From positions 669,967 through 733,966 of the forward strand of contig NZ_FOYX01000003.1 of the NCBI RefSeq assembly GCF_900112245.1: 64,000 nt of DNA. Direction: 5' to 3'. The position numbers and the translations under genes are program-made. This document shows, in pieces, positions 1 to 9,448 of the stretch. How positions within the stretch are numbered: position 1 is the stretch's first letter; every line of letters begins with the position of its first letter. The notes below the pieces were generated by a model. That model was not told the DNA's origin and ran no database searches. It saw nothing but the letters and a program-made list of their open reading frames with translations. The stretch is from Maribacter stanieri. GTDB taxonomy: Bacteria; Bacteroidota; Bacteroidia; Flavobacteriales; Flavobacteriaceae.

Positions 1-1012
1 TATTTGCTGCCAATTCCTTACCTATTTTAAGAACCTTTGGATAGTTTTCCATAAAAGTTTCTTTATCGGAATCTGATAAACTAGAAATCTGAGAACGCTC
101 GTACCAAGCTATATCTAATGAATCTGCTACTTGCTGATAAATAGATTTCATGAAAGCTGCTCTTGCTTCATGCTTTTCGGTGTTTAGATAAGAGCTAAAC
201 GCAACAGTTTGTACGACTCCGCCATTTTCTTTCATCATCATTAATTGCTCGTCATCTAAGTTTCTGCTATGACCACATAAAGCTCTTGCCGATGAATGAG
301 AAGCTATAATAGGCGCTTTTGATAATGAAATCATTTGTTTCATAGCTTCTTTAGATGGGTGAGATACATCAATCATAATTCCCAATCTATTCATCTCTTT
401 TACAGCTTCTTTTCCTAAATCACTTAATCCATTATGTAACCATGTATCATCGGCTTCACCGGTATTGGAATCTGAAAATTGACTATGACCATTATGTGCC
501 AATGAAATATAGCGTGCGCCTAAATTGTAATAGTTTTCAAACTCACTCATATCAGTTCCTATAGGGTAGGCGTTTTCTACACCGATCATAGCAGCTTTTT
601 TACCAGAACCAACTATACGTTTTACATCTTTAGAAGTTAAGGCCAATTCTATTTGGTCTGGAGCAATTTCTTCACAAAGCTTATGAATTGCTTCAAATTT
701 TTGAATTGCATTTTCTTTTGCTTTTGCATAACCTTCATCTGTAAGGGTGTCTTGCCCAGTATATACTATTAACCAAGAGACGTCTAAACCACCTTCTTTC
801 ATCTTAGGTATATTAACCTGAGTTTCTAGTTTCTGAGTGTAATTTATACTGTCTGTAAAGTTCTTGATATTAATGTCATTATGGGTATCTATCGTAATAA
901 CATCTTCATGTATTCGCTGTGCTTTTTCAAGCGTAGTTTCTACAATCTTTTCTTTTTTTTCTGCACAGGAAATTGCAGTTATAAAACACATAAAATAGAT
1001 AAGCTGCTTCAT
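1..1012 (-). CDS. Membrane dipeptidase, peptidase family M19 (lipoprotein, C-terminus outside window)
   Basis: Translating the minus strand from the ATG at 1010-1012 gives an open frame running off the left edge, so about 336 residues are visible and the C-terminus is missing. The start has a hydrophobic signal and a lipobox ending in Cys16 (ITAISC), so it is probably an exported lipoprotein. M19 zinc-site motifs are present: DTHND at residues 42-46 (HxD ligands), a GVENAYPIG bridging-Glu motif, then IDVSHPS and IIASHSSARAL His motifs. The family hydrolyses dipeptides and some beta-lactams in the periplasm. It is divergent from the kinase operon to its right, with about 140 bp between the starts. 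Confidence 0.9.
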   Translation of the reverse strand, partial: MKQLIYFMCFITAISCAEKKEKIVETTLEKAQRIHEDVITIDTHNDINIKNFTDSINYTQKLETQVNIPKMKEGGLDVSWLIVYTGQDTLTDEGYAKAKENAIQKFEAIHKLCEEIAPDQIELALTSKDVKRIVGSGKKAAMIGVENAYPIGTDMSEFENYYNLGARYISLAHNGHSQFSDSNTGEADDTWLHNGLSDLGKEAVKEMNRLGIMIDVSHPSKEAMKQMISLSKAPIIASHSSARALCGHSRNLDDEQLMMMKENGGVVQTVAFSSYLNTEKHEARAAFMKSIYQQVADSLDIAWYERSQISSLSDSDKETFMENYPKVLKIGKELAAN

Positions 1013-1154
1013 AGAGTATGTTTAGACCTACAATTTAGGGGTATTCACAACAAATAACCACTCTTAGAGAACATTTTATTGTTCACACAGAGGTTATGGT
1101 GCATTTTTAGATAATTATAAATAAAAGCCCCCATAAACTAAAGAATACTTATTT

Positions 1155-2915
1155 ATGCCAATTTCAAAAACTAAGGATTTACTTGGTCAATTATCTCAAC
1201 TAGAAAGAACTGTTAGTGAATTCTCTTTCGAGGAATTAAGTGCCGATGAAGCTAAGGTGTTAAAAGACTCTTTTAATACGTTTAGATCTAGTTTGGAAAA
1301 ACATATTTATGAATCTAAGGAAGCGAACAGTATTCCGCAGAAAAAGGAGTCTGTTGCTGTAAATGGTCAAGATATTTCTCAAAAAAAATTCATAGCGCAT
1401 ATAAGTCATGAAATAAGAACACCTCTAAACAGTATTATTGGCTATGCCAATCTTTTGAATGATGAAAGATTAACTCAAGGACAGCATAAAAAGGTGGATG
1501 CCATAAAATTTGCATCTAATACACTTTTGAAACTTATTAATGAAGTTCTAGAATATTCTAAAATTTCTTCTGGTAATACCAATTTTGAAACTGTAGATTT
1601 TAATCTGCATAGTTTACTCAAAGATGTTATGTTTTTATGTGAAACTTTGGTTTTAGATAGAAAAATAGAGTTGCTTATTGATATTGATGAAAATGTGCCT
1701 AAAATAGTAAAAGGAGATCCATCTAAACTTTCTCAAGTTCTTTTAAACCTCTTAGGTAATTCTGTGAAATTTGTTGAAAACGGTTTTATAAAGCTTGAAG
1801 TTTTTTCTAAAGAATCTTCAGATAACGATTGTATGTTACAATTTTCTGTTGCCGATACTGGTATTGGTATTTCATCTGAAAAAGTTAATACAATTTTCGA
1901 TCAATATACGCAGGCAGAAAATGATACTTCTAGTAAATATGGTGGTACCGGACTAGGTTTAACCATTACAAAAGAGATTATAGAGAAACTTAATGGAGAG
2001 ATAGAAATTGAAAGTGTTCTAGATAAAGGAACTACAGTAACTTTTAGATTGCCTTACCCTTACGGCAGTACATCTGGTGTTGTAAATAAATCAGTAAACG
2101 AAAATTATAAATTAAAGGACGGTAAATTATTAGCTGGTACCGAGATAATGGTGTTTGAAGACAATCAAATGAATCAGCTTTTAATAGTTGAACAATTGAC
2201 CAAATGGGGTTGCAGAGTACACACAAATTTTACACTTGATAAAGGACTGGAAATTTTAGCTGCCAATAATATTGACCTTATCCTTATGGATTTGAAAATG
2301 CCCAATCTAAACGGATTTGAGGTTTCTAAAGTAATTAGAGGTAACGATAACTCCAATATAAATTCAATACCTATTGTTGCCTTTAGTGCAGATTTCACTG
2401 AAAGAGACAGTAAAGAATGTAAAGAAATAGGGATAAATGATTTTCTCCTTAAACCATACACCTTAGAAGATTTAATGACGGCCATAGTAAAGAATAAGAG
2501 AAAGAAAGTTGAACCTTTAGAGTTTGCCTCAATATTGCAGAAACCAATGATAGAACCAAAAGAAACCACGGTAGTTGACCTTACAAGTCTTTTAAAAGAT
2601 TGTTTTGGAGAGATTGATATGTTAAATGAACTTGTAAAGCTTTTTAAGCTTAATGCCATTGAGTTCATTGGTAATGTAAAAGTGCATTTACAGACCGAGG
2701 ATTTAAATCAGATTGCATTATCCGCCCATAAGCTAAAGGCTGGGTTTGCGATGATTAAAGCTGATGGTATGCGTAGCTTAATTGTCGAACTTGAAGTTAG
2801 CTGCAAATCGAATAAGCCAAATAAGGTAAGAGAGTTGTATCAAGCTTTTTTAAACGATTATCCACTATTGGAAGAAAATCTGACCGATGCGTTGAAATCA
2901 TTGAACAAGAAGTAA
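1155..2915 (+). CDS. Hybrid sensor histidine kinase with receiver and HPt domains
   Basis: This 586-residue protein has no membrane segment and no recognisable sensor beyond a helical N-terminus (1-75). HisKA carries HEIRTP with phospho-acceptor His85, followed by an HATPase with DTGIGIS (234-240) and GGTGLGL (263-269). A receiver domain (about 329-445) has the phospho-acceptor Asp379 in LMDLKMP and Lys433. A C-terminal HPt domain has LSAHKLKAG with His525. All modules of a His-Asp-His relay are therefore present, and the free receiver encoded 1 bp downstream is the obvious final acceptor. It is the first gene of a six-gene envelope operon. The signal sensed is unknown; without a membrane segment it is probably cytosolic or recruited by a partner. 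Confidence 0.95.
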   Translation: MPISKTKDLLGQLSQLERTVSEFSFEELSADEAKVLKDSFNTFRSSLEKHIYESKEANSIPQKKESVAVNGQDISQKKFIAHISHEIRTPLNSIIGYANLLNDERLTQGQHKKVDAIKFASNTLLKLINEVLEYSKISSGNTNFETVDFNLHSLLKDVMFLCETLVLDRKIELLIDIDENVPKIVKGDPSKLSQVLLNLLGNSVKFVENGFIKLEVFSKESSDNDCMLQFSVADTGIGISSEKVNTIFDQYTQAENDTSSKYGGTGLGLTITKEIIEKLNGEIEIESVLDKGTTVTFRLPYPYGSTSGVVNKSVNENYKLKDGKLLAGTEIMVFEDNQMNQLLIVEQLTKWGCRVHTNFTLDKGLEILAANNIDLILMDLKMPNLNGFEVSKVIRGNDNSNINSIPIVAFSADFTERDSKECKEIGINDFLLKPYTLEDLMTAIVKNKRKKVEPLEFASILQKPMIEPKETTVVDLTSLLKDCFGEIDMLNELVKLFKLNAIEFIGNVKVHLQTEDLNQIALSAHKLKAGFAMIKADGMRSLIVELEVSCKSNKPNKVRELYQAFLNDYPLLEENLTDALKSLNKK

Positions 2916-2916
2916 T

Positions 2917-3282
2917 ATGAGCAAACGTGTACTACTAGCAGATGACGACCAACTTTTGGCTTCCTTATTAAATTTTAGGTTAAAGAAAGGTGGGTACTCT
3001 GTACATCATTCTGTTAATGGTAAAGAGGTAAAAGAGTATTTACAAAAAGAAATGCCAGACATTATTGTCAGTGATATTATGATGCCATATTTTTCTGGTA
3101 TTGAGCTCATTGACTATGTCAGAAACGAACTAAAATCAAAAACGCCTATTATAATTATTTCATCTGCAGGTAATGAACAGAACGTTCTTACTGCATTTGA
3201 ATTAGGTGCAAACGATTTCATTACTAAACCAGTAAGTCCAACAGAATTATTAGTACGCATAGCAAGAGAGATAAATAAGTAA
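2917..3282 (+). CDS. Single-domain response regulator
   Basis: A 121-residue stand-alone receiver (CheY-like) with acidic pocket ADDD (8-11), phospho-acceptor Asp53 in VSDIMMP and Lys104 in the FITKPVS loop. There is no DNA-binding or enzymatic output domain, so it most likely works by protein contact. It starts 1 bp after the kinase stop and 13 bp before the HEAT-repeat gene. The simplest model is that phosphate moves from HPt His525 of the kinase to this protein, which then acts on the HEAT protein or the glycosyltransferase. That output is inference. Confidence 0.93.
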   Translation: MSKRVLLADDDQLLASLLNFRLKKGGYSVHHSVNGKEVKEYLQKEMPDIIVSDIMMPYFSGIELIDYVRNELKSKTPIIIISSAGNEQNVLTAFELGANDFITKPVSPTELLVRIAREINK

Positions 3283-3295
3283 CCCAAAACACCAT

Positions 3296-5638
3296 TTGTT
3301 GATTCCCCCAAATCAAATAAACATATTATTAATAACAGCACCAGAATTCAATTTAGAATATCTGTGGTGGCTGACCATATTGTTTTTTGTTTTGTCTATT
3401 ATTTATTTCATTGGAGTTTTTCTGATTAGAAATAGAATCACTTCTACTAACAACCGTACAAAAGATAAAAAGATTGAATTTTCCCCCATGATCAATGAAT
3501 TTCTATTCTATGAGGATTCAAATACTAAGGAGGAAAAAATGAACTACTTAAACCTTAAAATTCAGATACGGGAATTAATTAAAAACGATTTCGACAGACA
3601 AGTTCTTACCGAGGTATTACTAGATTTACGAAAAGATTTATCTGGGCAATCACAAGCAGTTTTAATAGATCTTTATAAAGATTTAGGATTGCATAATGAT
3701 GCTTATAACAAGTTAGGTAGCCGAAAATGGCAAGTTGTTTCCAGTGGAATTTTAGAGTTAACTACCATGGAAGTTGAAGAAGCTTATGGTTTAATTATAA
3801 AATTCATAAATCATAGACAAAGCACTATTCGCAAACAGGCAGAAATAGCCGTGGTTAATTTAAAAGAAGAAGGAATTAAATATTTTCTGGATAATACTAA
3901 ATATAAAATTGCAGAATGGCAACAATTAAAATTGTTAGATGTACTAAGACACAAGCCTAATTTTAATGCTCCTCAATTTGGACTTTGGCTGACTGCAACA
4001 AATACACATGTAGTATTGTTTTCTTTGAGATTGATAAAATATTACAATCAAAATGAAGCTGAACAATCTATCATCACATTATTAAAACATAAAAATCGCG
4101 ATATACAGGCAGAAGCCATTGAATGTATTAAAGATTTTCATTTTGTAAGTGCCTTGACTACCTTAAAACTGGTGTATCCAAAAGCCAGTCACGATATTAA
4201 AATAGCCATTTTAGATGCTATAGGTGAAATTGGTTCTAAAAACGAAGTAGCATTTTTAGAATACCTAGCATCAACGGAACGCCATTTTAACATCAAAGGA
4301 AAAGTCAATAGTACGTTGAATAAAATTAATCCGGAAAGTGTATTACCTACAAAGAACATCTCAACTGAAGATTTTTATGAAGCTGAAATGGATTTAGAAG
4401 ATACACTGACTACAGTTGACGAAATTAAAAAAGAGCCAGAGCTTTCTATCACACAGCCTGATTTGAATATTACAAAGGAATTAGAGAATGAGCCAGAAAT
4501 CTCAGAAGAGATTATTGAATTAGAATCAGCTACTATAAATAGCTCACCAAAAGAAGAAACTGAAACCGAAATTGTAAATGAAACCAGTTCTGAGGAGGTT
4601 GAGAATGAAGTTGCGTTGGATATAGAAATTGAAAATACTCGTAGCGAACAGCTTGAAATAGATTTAACTTTTTTACCGCATGTTAATGATGAAAATGTAC
4701 AGGCAGAGAACGACGTAGAAGTTGAAAAAGTTGAGGAAGTTAAAAAGATAGAAGAAATAGTATTAGAAGAAGAATTTACTTTTAATTTTCTGCCATTCGT
4801 GGTTGAAGAAAATGCATATAAAGAAGAAGTTTCAGCTTTTGTAGAAGATGATTTTGAACCATTATTTGTATTAGATGAGAATTTTAATAATGACCAAGAA
4901 GAGGTAGTATCTATAATCTTGGATGAAAGCACATCAAATGAATTTGAAGATATTGATTGGTCTACGGTTTCTACAGAGACTTTAACAGAAAATGATAGTG
5001 AAGAGCCGGCTGTTATTGAAGAACCATTAATTTCTTTTGAGAGTGAGGAAATTTCATTCTCTGCAAATTTTATGCCTCAAGAAGAGTTGGATGCTATGGT
5101 AATTCTGGAAAATATTGCGGAATTAGGTGATAGTCGAGAGCTTGACTTGTTACAAAATATAAAAGAAGAAAATAGCTCTGTCCTTGTTAAAGAGCGTGCT
5201 GAAGAATTAATTCAAAAATTCTTATATCAATCTCCAAGACCAACGGAGTTGTTTTCAGCAGATAATGATCTTTCTGAAAGTGTATTTACAGAAATATATA
5301 ACCTGGCAGACAAAGAAACCAAGCTTATACTTTTAAGTGAGATTAAAAGTATTGGTGATGAAAAAGAAATTCAGTTGTTAGAAAGTGTCATTAAATCAGA
5401 ATCTAAATCACTGGCAAAAGCAGCAAAAGATGCATTAGAGAATATAAAATCTCAATTATCTCTTGAAATAGATGTTACACCTAAAGAAGTAGATAATGAT
5501 TCTATTTTTGACGTTGATTTCGAATTAGAACTTAGCGAGTCAATTAAGAGGAATATCGCATCGAATGATAACGGTTCTACTTTATTCGATCAATTGTGCT
5601 CTATGTCCAACTCTTTATACAAAAAGAAAAATGGATAG
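3296..5638 (+). CDS. Membrane-anchored HEAT-repeat protein with long acidic linker
   Basis: This 780-residue protein appears to start at a TTG codon; the first in-frame ATG lies about 65 residues later and would remove the only membrane segment (about 22-46, rich in Trp, Leu, Phe and Ile). Helical HEAT/PBS-type repeats occupy about 65-340. A very acidic Glu/Asp-rich low-complexity stretch covers about 360-620, with two related LTFLPHV and FNFLPFV motifs inside it. A second short helical repeat block lies at about 625-720. It has no enzymatic motif and looks like a cytoplasmic scaffold held at the inner membrane. Its stop overlaps the next start by 8 bp, so it is translationally coupled to the GT2 gene. 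The unusual start is the main uncertainty. Confidence 0.85.
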   Translation: MLIPPNQINILLITAPEFNLEYLWWLTILFFVLSIIYFIGVFLIRNRITSTNNRTKDKKIEFSPMINEFLFYEDSNTKEEKMNYLNLKIQIRELIKNDFDRQVLTEVLLDLRKDLSGQSQAVLIDLYKDLGLHNDAYNKLGSRKWQVVSSGILELTTMEVEEAYGLIIKFINHRQSTIRKQAEIAVVNLKEEGIKYFLDNTKYKIAEWQQLKLLDVLRHKPNFNAPQFGLWLTATNTHVVLFSLRLIKYYNQNEAEQSIITLLKHKNRDIQAEAIECIKDFHFVSALTTLKLVYPKASHDIKIAILDAIGEIGSKNEVAFLEYLASTERHFNIKGKVNSTLNKINPESVLPTKNISTEDFYEAEMDLEDTLTTVDEIKKEPELSITQPDLNITKELENEPEISEEIIELESATINSSPKEETETEIVNETSSEEVENEVALDIEIENTRSEQLEIDLTFLPHVNDENVQAENDVEVEKVEEVKKIEEIVLEEEFTFNFLPFVVEENAYKEEVSAFVEDDFEPLFVLDENFNNDQEEVVSIILDESTSNEFEDIDWSTVSTETLTENDSEEPAVIEEPLISFESEEISFSANFMPQEELDAMVILENIAELGDSRELDLLQNIKEENSSVLVKERAEELIQKFLYQSPRPTELFSADNDLSESVFTEIYNLADKETKLILLSEIKSIGDEKEIQLLESVIKSESKSLAKAAKDALENIKSQLSLEIDVTPKEVDNDSIFDVDFELELSESIKRNIASNDNGSTLFDQLCSMSNSLYKKKNG

Positions 5639-7061
5639 TGAGTTATTTGGAATAGTATTGGAATACATCAATTTTGTATTCTTTGTATTTACGTTAATTC
5701 TATTCGTACTTTTTTCTGCGATGGCGTATTTCTCTACTCGAAATTCTCTTCATTATAGAAATAAAAACAGTTTTACTGATATATCCAAGATAATGGCTTC
5801 ACCATTGGCGCCAACAATTACCATTATTGCGCCGGCTTATAATGAAGGTTTAACCATTGTAGAAAATATACGTTCCTTATTATCCTTACAATATGTCAAT
5901 TATGATGTAATGGTTGTAAACGATGGTAGTAAGGATGATACCTTACAGAAATTAATAGATTCATACGATTTAGAGAAAATTGATGTTGAAATGGACCCAG
6001 ACTGGAAATCTAAAACGGTTAGGGGTATTTACAAATCAAAAAATAGAGCTTTTGAAAAGCTAACCGTAGTCGATAAAATGAACGGTGGTAAGTCTGATGC
6101 TTTAAATGCAGGTGTTTCTTTATCTACAAGTAAATATGTTGGTTGTATAGATGTTGATTGTCTTTTGCAGCCTGATGCCTTATTACATGTAGTGAAGTCC
6201 TTTTTTCAACGTTCTAAAAAAAGGGTTATTGCGGTTGGCGGAGTTATACGTGTTGCCAACTCATGTATTATACAAGGCGGACAGTTAGAAGAAATTAGAT
6301 TGCCAACCAATTGGCTGGCTCGGTTTCAACTTTTAGAATATACTCGATCTTTCATTCTAGGTAGAATGGCATGGGGTAGAATAGATAGTTTATTGATCAT
6401 TTCAGGGGCATTCGGTTTTTTTGAACGCGAAATTGCGTTGGCTGTTGGTGGTTATGATACGGATACAGTTGGTGAGGATATGGAAATCGTGTTTAAAATG
6501 CGTAGGTATATGCATGATAGAAAAGAACCATATACTATAGAGTACATACCCGATCCACTTTGTTGGACAGAAGTACCGGAAGACCTTAATATACTCGTAA
6601 ATCAACGAGATCGTTGGGCTCGTGGAAATTTAGAAACCTTGTTCAAGCATAAAGACATGCTGTTCAATTCAAAGTATGGTAGGCTAGGTTTATTAAGTTA
6701 TCCATATTGGTTTTTCTATGAATGGCTTTCTCCGTTATTGGAGTTTTTTGGCTTTTTTACCATTCTACTTTTTGCCTATTTGGGTATTCTTAATTGGGAG
6801 TTCTTTTTAATGATAACGCTAGCCATATTCCTGTTTTCAATCATGATTTCGTTTTATGCTATTCTGTGGGATGTGTATTCATACAATCAATACCGAAAAA
6901 CAAAAGACATATTAATATTAATGGGCTTAGCGATTTTAGAGCCTTTCATTTTTCACCCTATTGTAGTATATGCTGCAGTAAGGGGTAACTATAAAAAATT
7001 ATTCAAGATAAAATCTGGTTGGGGATCCCAAGTTAGAAAAGGTTTTGCAAAAGCAACTTAA
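5631..7061 (+). CDS. Processive family 2 glycosyltransferase, membrane bound
   Basis: I take the start at ATG 5631 (MDSELF), because the upstream extension in the same frame overlaps the HEAT gene and reads unlike protein. The 476-residue product has one N-terminal membrane helix (about 10-33), a GT-A domain with VVNDGS (Asp98), DVD (174-176), GED (281-283) and QRDRW (325-329), then several C-terminal membrane helices. The D, DxD, D, QxxRW pattern is that of processive polysaccharide synthases such as PgaC, hyaluronan and cellulose synthases. It would polymerise a beta-linked glycan from a nucleotide sugar and move it across the inner membrane. The sugar cannot be read from the sequence. Confidence 0.92.
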   Translation: MDSELFGIVLEYINFVFFVFTLILFVLFSAMAYFSTRNSLHYRNKNSFTDISKIMASPLAPTITIIAPAYNEGLTIVENIRSLLSLQYVNYDVMVVNDGSKDDTLQKLIDSYDLEKIDVEMDPDWKSKTVRGIYKSKNRAFEKLTVVDKMNGGKSDALNAGVSLSTSKYVGCIDVDCLLQPDALLHVVKSFFQRSKKRVIAVGGVIRVANSCIIQGGQLEEIRLPTNWLARFQLLEYTRSFILGRMAWGRIDSLLIISGAFGFFEREIALAVGGYDTDTVGEDMEIVFKMRRYMHDRKEPYTIEYIPDPLCWTEVPEDLNILVNQRDRWARGNLETLFKHKDMLFNSKYGRLGLLSYPYWFFYEWLSPLLEFFGFFTILLFAYLGILNWEFFLMITLAIFLFSIMISFYAILWDVYSYNQYRKTKDILILMGLAILEPFIFHPIVVYAAVRGNYKKLFKIKSGWGSQVRKGFAKAT

Positions 7062-7066
7062 AAGTA

Positions 7067-9448
7067 ATGAACACAAGTAGTATAGATAGATATTCTTTAA
7101 AGCAGTATACGCGGCTTATGATGTCCTTTTTTGGATGTTTGCTGGTATTGACGCTTTTTCAATATGGTATTCTATACTATAAAGGAGTTCTGGATTCTAT
7201 TTTGTCCACTAGTTTATTAAAAGCAATTGTACACCAAATTGGCTTTACCGCGCTTATGGGTATTGTTATGGTTTTCCCGTTTAACTTTTGGGAAAATCTA
7301 CGTTCCAAATATGGCTTCAATCTGGTATTTGTGTTGCTAAGTATTGTTTTAATCATAGAAGCTATGCTAACTGCATACTACTGTACCACGTTGGTGCCAT
7401 TAGGGTCAGATTTATTGGGGTATAGCTATTCTGACATGAAAATCACGATAGCCAATTCTGGTGGATACATAATTTCAGTGTACTTGCTAATTGCCTCTGC
7501 TATTTTAATCGGTCTATTTTTAATACTGTACAGGATCACTTCTAAATTCTATAACAGAATTAGTAAAATGTACCCGTTTACCATAGTTTTATTTAGTTTG
7601 TTCGTTGCCTCGTTATTTACAGATGGTAAACCTATTAACCAAAATAAAGTACAGTACCTAGCTGTAAATCTTTACAATTCTTCTACTGAAGACAATTCGT
7701 ATACTTCTACGGAAGAATATCCATTAGTAGAAAGTTCAAATATTGAAAATGTACTTGGAGATTACTTCGAATTAAAAGAGGAAAAACCTAATATCGTTTT
7801 TATAATGGTTGAAGGTTTAGGTAGGGATTTTGTTGGTGAAGGTGCTGAATATGGCGGATTCACTCCTTATCTAGATTCATTGACCACTAAATCTTTATAC
7901 TGGGAGAATTTTCTAAGTAATACCGGTAGAACTTTTGGCGTACTACCTTCATTGTTAGGGTCGTTGCCATTTGGTAAAAGCGGTTTCATGGAGTTAGAGG
8001 AATACCCTAATAAGTTGACCCTGTTTAGTGTACTTAAAAATAACGGTTACCATACTTCATTTTATCAAGGAACCAATAGCTCTTTTGATAAGGTAGATAG
8101 ATTTCTAAAAAGTGAAAATGTTGATTTTGTTTTGGATAAATCAGGATTCGGAAATAAGTACCAACAACAGGCAGAAGACGCTGCAGGTTCTTCTTGGGGT
8201 TTTCCAGATTTAGAATTATTCAAGAAAAGTATCAGTTTAGAAAGAGGAGAAAATCAGCCAAGGTTAGAGGTTTATATGACTATTAGTACACACGAGCCTT
8301 TTATTCCGCCTAATCAAGATTTGTATGAAGGCAAAGTAAAAAACATACTGTCAAAAGAAGGCTTCGATTCTAGGGTTGAAAAAGTGATTGAAAAGAATGA
8401 TAATGTCTTTGCCACACTTTTATATACCGATAATTCTATAAAATGGTTCATGGAATCATATAAGTCTCAACCAAATTATGACAATACTATTTTCATAATA
8501 ACTGGTGACCATAGGTTAATTCCAATTCCACAGCGTAATAACATCAGTCGTTTTCATGTGCCATTAATTATGTACAGCCCAATGCTGAAATCTACACGAA
8601 AAATGAGTTCTGTTTCTTCTCATTTTGATGTTACTCCGTCTATTTTGGCGCTATTAAATGGTTCTTACGAATTAAAAATGCCTAAGAAAGTCGCTTGGAT
8701 GGGGGGCGCTATAGATATGCAAACTGCCTTTAGATCCACAAAAAACATTCCTCTTATGAGAAATAAGAACGAATTAAAGGAATATATAAGTGGAGAAAAA
8801 CTATATACAGATGGCGATATTATGCAAATAGATGAGAATATGGATATCAGCTCTGCTTTTGGAGGTGGTGCTATTGAATCTACTTTAGAACGTTTTAAGT
8901 CCGTAAACCATTACGTTACTACAGAGAACAAAATTATACCTGATAGCTTGGCAATTTTTACCATTCAAAAAGAAAAATTTACCGATAGTGAAACGGTTTG
9001 GTTGAACAGTGTTTATGATGGTAAAGATTCTGATAAGGGCTATTTTAAGGCTAGGGATTTAGCATGGAATAAAAAATGGGACAAAGCGTTATTGTTATGT
9101 CGCTACAACCTTTCTGGAGCACCTAGTCATATAGATACTAAAATATTAATGGGCAGGGTAAACTCTTGGCAAGGAAACCATGAAAAGGCTGCGGAGATTT
9201 TACAAGAATGCATTGCTATTAATCCCAATTATATAGATTCTTATGCCGCGCTATTTGATGTGTATTATTGGTCAGATAAGTTGAGAGAAGGTTTAGAATT
9301 AATAGATAAGGTTCAAGAAAATAGTTCTAGTGCCAATGAAATAACAGATAAAATTTCAAGGGCACGTACAATTGCTAGAAATGCAGGAATTAAAGTGCAC
9401 CAGCTAAAAAAGAAAGAACCTTTAAATACAGTAGCGTCAGTTAAATAA
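7067..9448 (+). CDS. LTA-synthase-like sulfatase-fold transferase with C-terminal TPRs
   Basis: This 793-residue protein has about five N-terminal membrane helices (20-185), then an extracytoplasmic alkaline-phosphatase/sulfatase domain. Visible motifs are NIVFIMVEGLGRDF (metal ligand Glu249), the NTGRTFG segment with candidate nucleophile Thr289, and ITGDHR near 490. The arrangement is that of LTA synthase and phosphoglycerol or phosphoethanolamine transferases. Residues about 670-765 form TPR-like helices (KAAEILQECIAINPNY), an unusual addition. It starts 5 bp after the GT2 stop and its stop overlaps the next ATG by 1 bp. I infer that it decorates the GT2 polymer or a lipid with a phospho-group. 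Substrate unknown; the TPRs may dock the next gene product. Confidence 0.88.
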   Translation: MNTSSIDRYSLKQYTRLMMSFFGCLLVLTLFQYGILYYKGVLDSILSTSLLKAIVHQIGFTALMGIVMVFPFNFWENLRSKYGFNLVFVLLSIVLIIEAMLTAYYCTTLVPLGSDLLGYSYSDMKITIANSGGYIISVYLLIASAILIGLFLILYRITSKFYNRISKMYPFTIVLFSLFVASLFTDGKPINQNKVQYLAVNLYNSSTEDNSYTSTEEYPLVESSNIENVLGDYFELKEEKPNIVFIMVEGLGRDFVGEGAEYGGFTPYLDSLTTKSLYWENFLSNTGRTFGVLPSLLGSLPFGKSGFMELEEYPNKLTLFSVLKNNGYHTSFYQGTNSSFDKVDRFLKSENVDFVLDKSGFGNKYQQQAEDAAGSSWGFPDLELFKKSISLERGENQPRLEVYMTISTHEPFIPPNQDLYEGKVKNILSKEGFDSRVEKVIEKNDNVFATLLYTDNSIKWFMESYKSQPNYDNTIFIITGDHRLIPIPQRNNISRFHVPLIMYSPMLKSTRKMSSVSSHFDVTPSILALLNGSYELKMPKKVAWMGGAIDMQTAFRSTKNIPLMRNKNELKEYISGEKLYTDGDIMQIDENMDISSAFGGGAIESTLERFKSVNHYVTTENKIIPDSLAIFTIQKEKFTDSETVWLNSVYDGKDSDKGYFKARDLAWNKKWDKALLLCRYNLSGAPSHIDTKILMGRVNSWQGNHEKAAEILQECIAINPNYIDSYAALFDVYYWSDKLREGLELIDKVQENSSSANEITDKISRARTIARNAGIKVHQLKKKEPLNTVASVK

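Noticed and set aside
2174..2668. 164-codon minus-strand frame inside the hybrid kinase
   Set aside because: It lies fully antisense to the receiver domain; no start context or protein-like motif.
4375..4932. 185-codon minus-strand frame, Ser-rich
   Set aside because: It is the antisense reading of the Glu/Asp-rich linker of the HEAT gene; the composition is an artefact of GAA/GAT codons.
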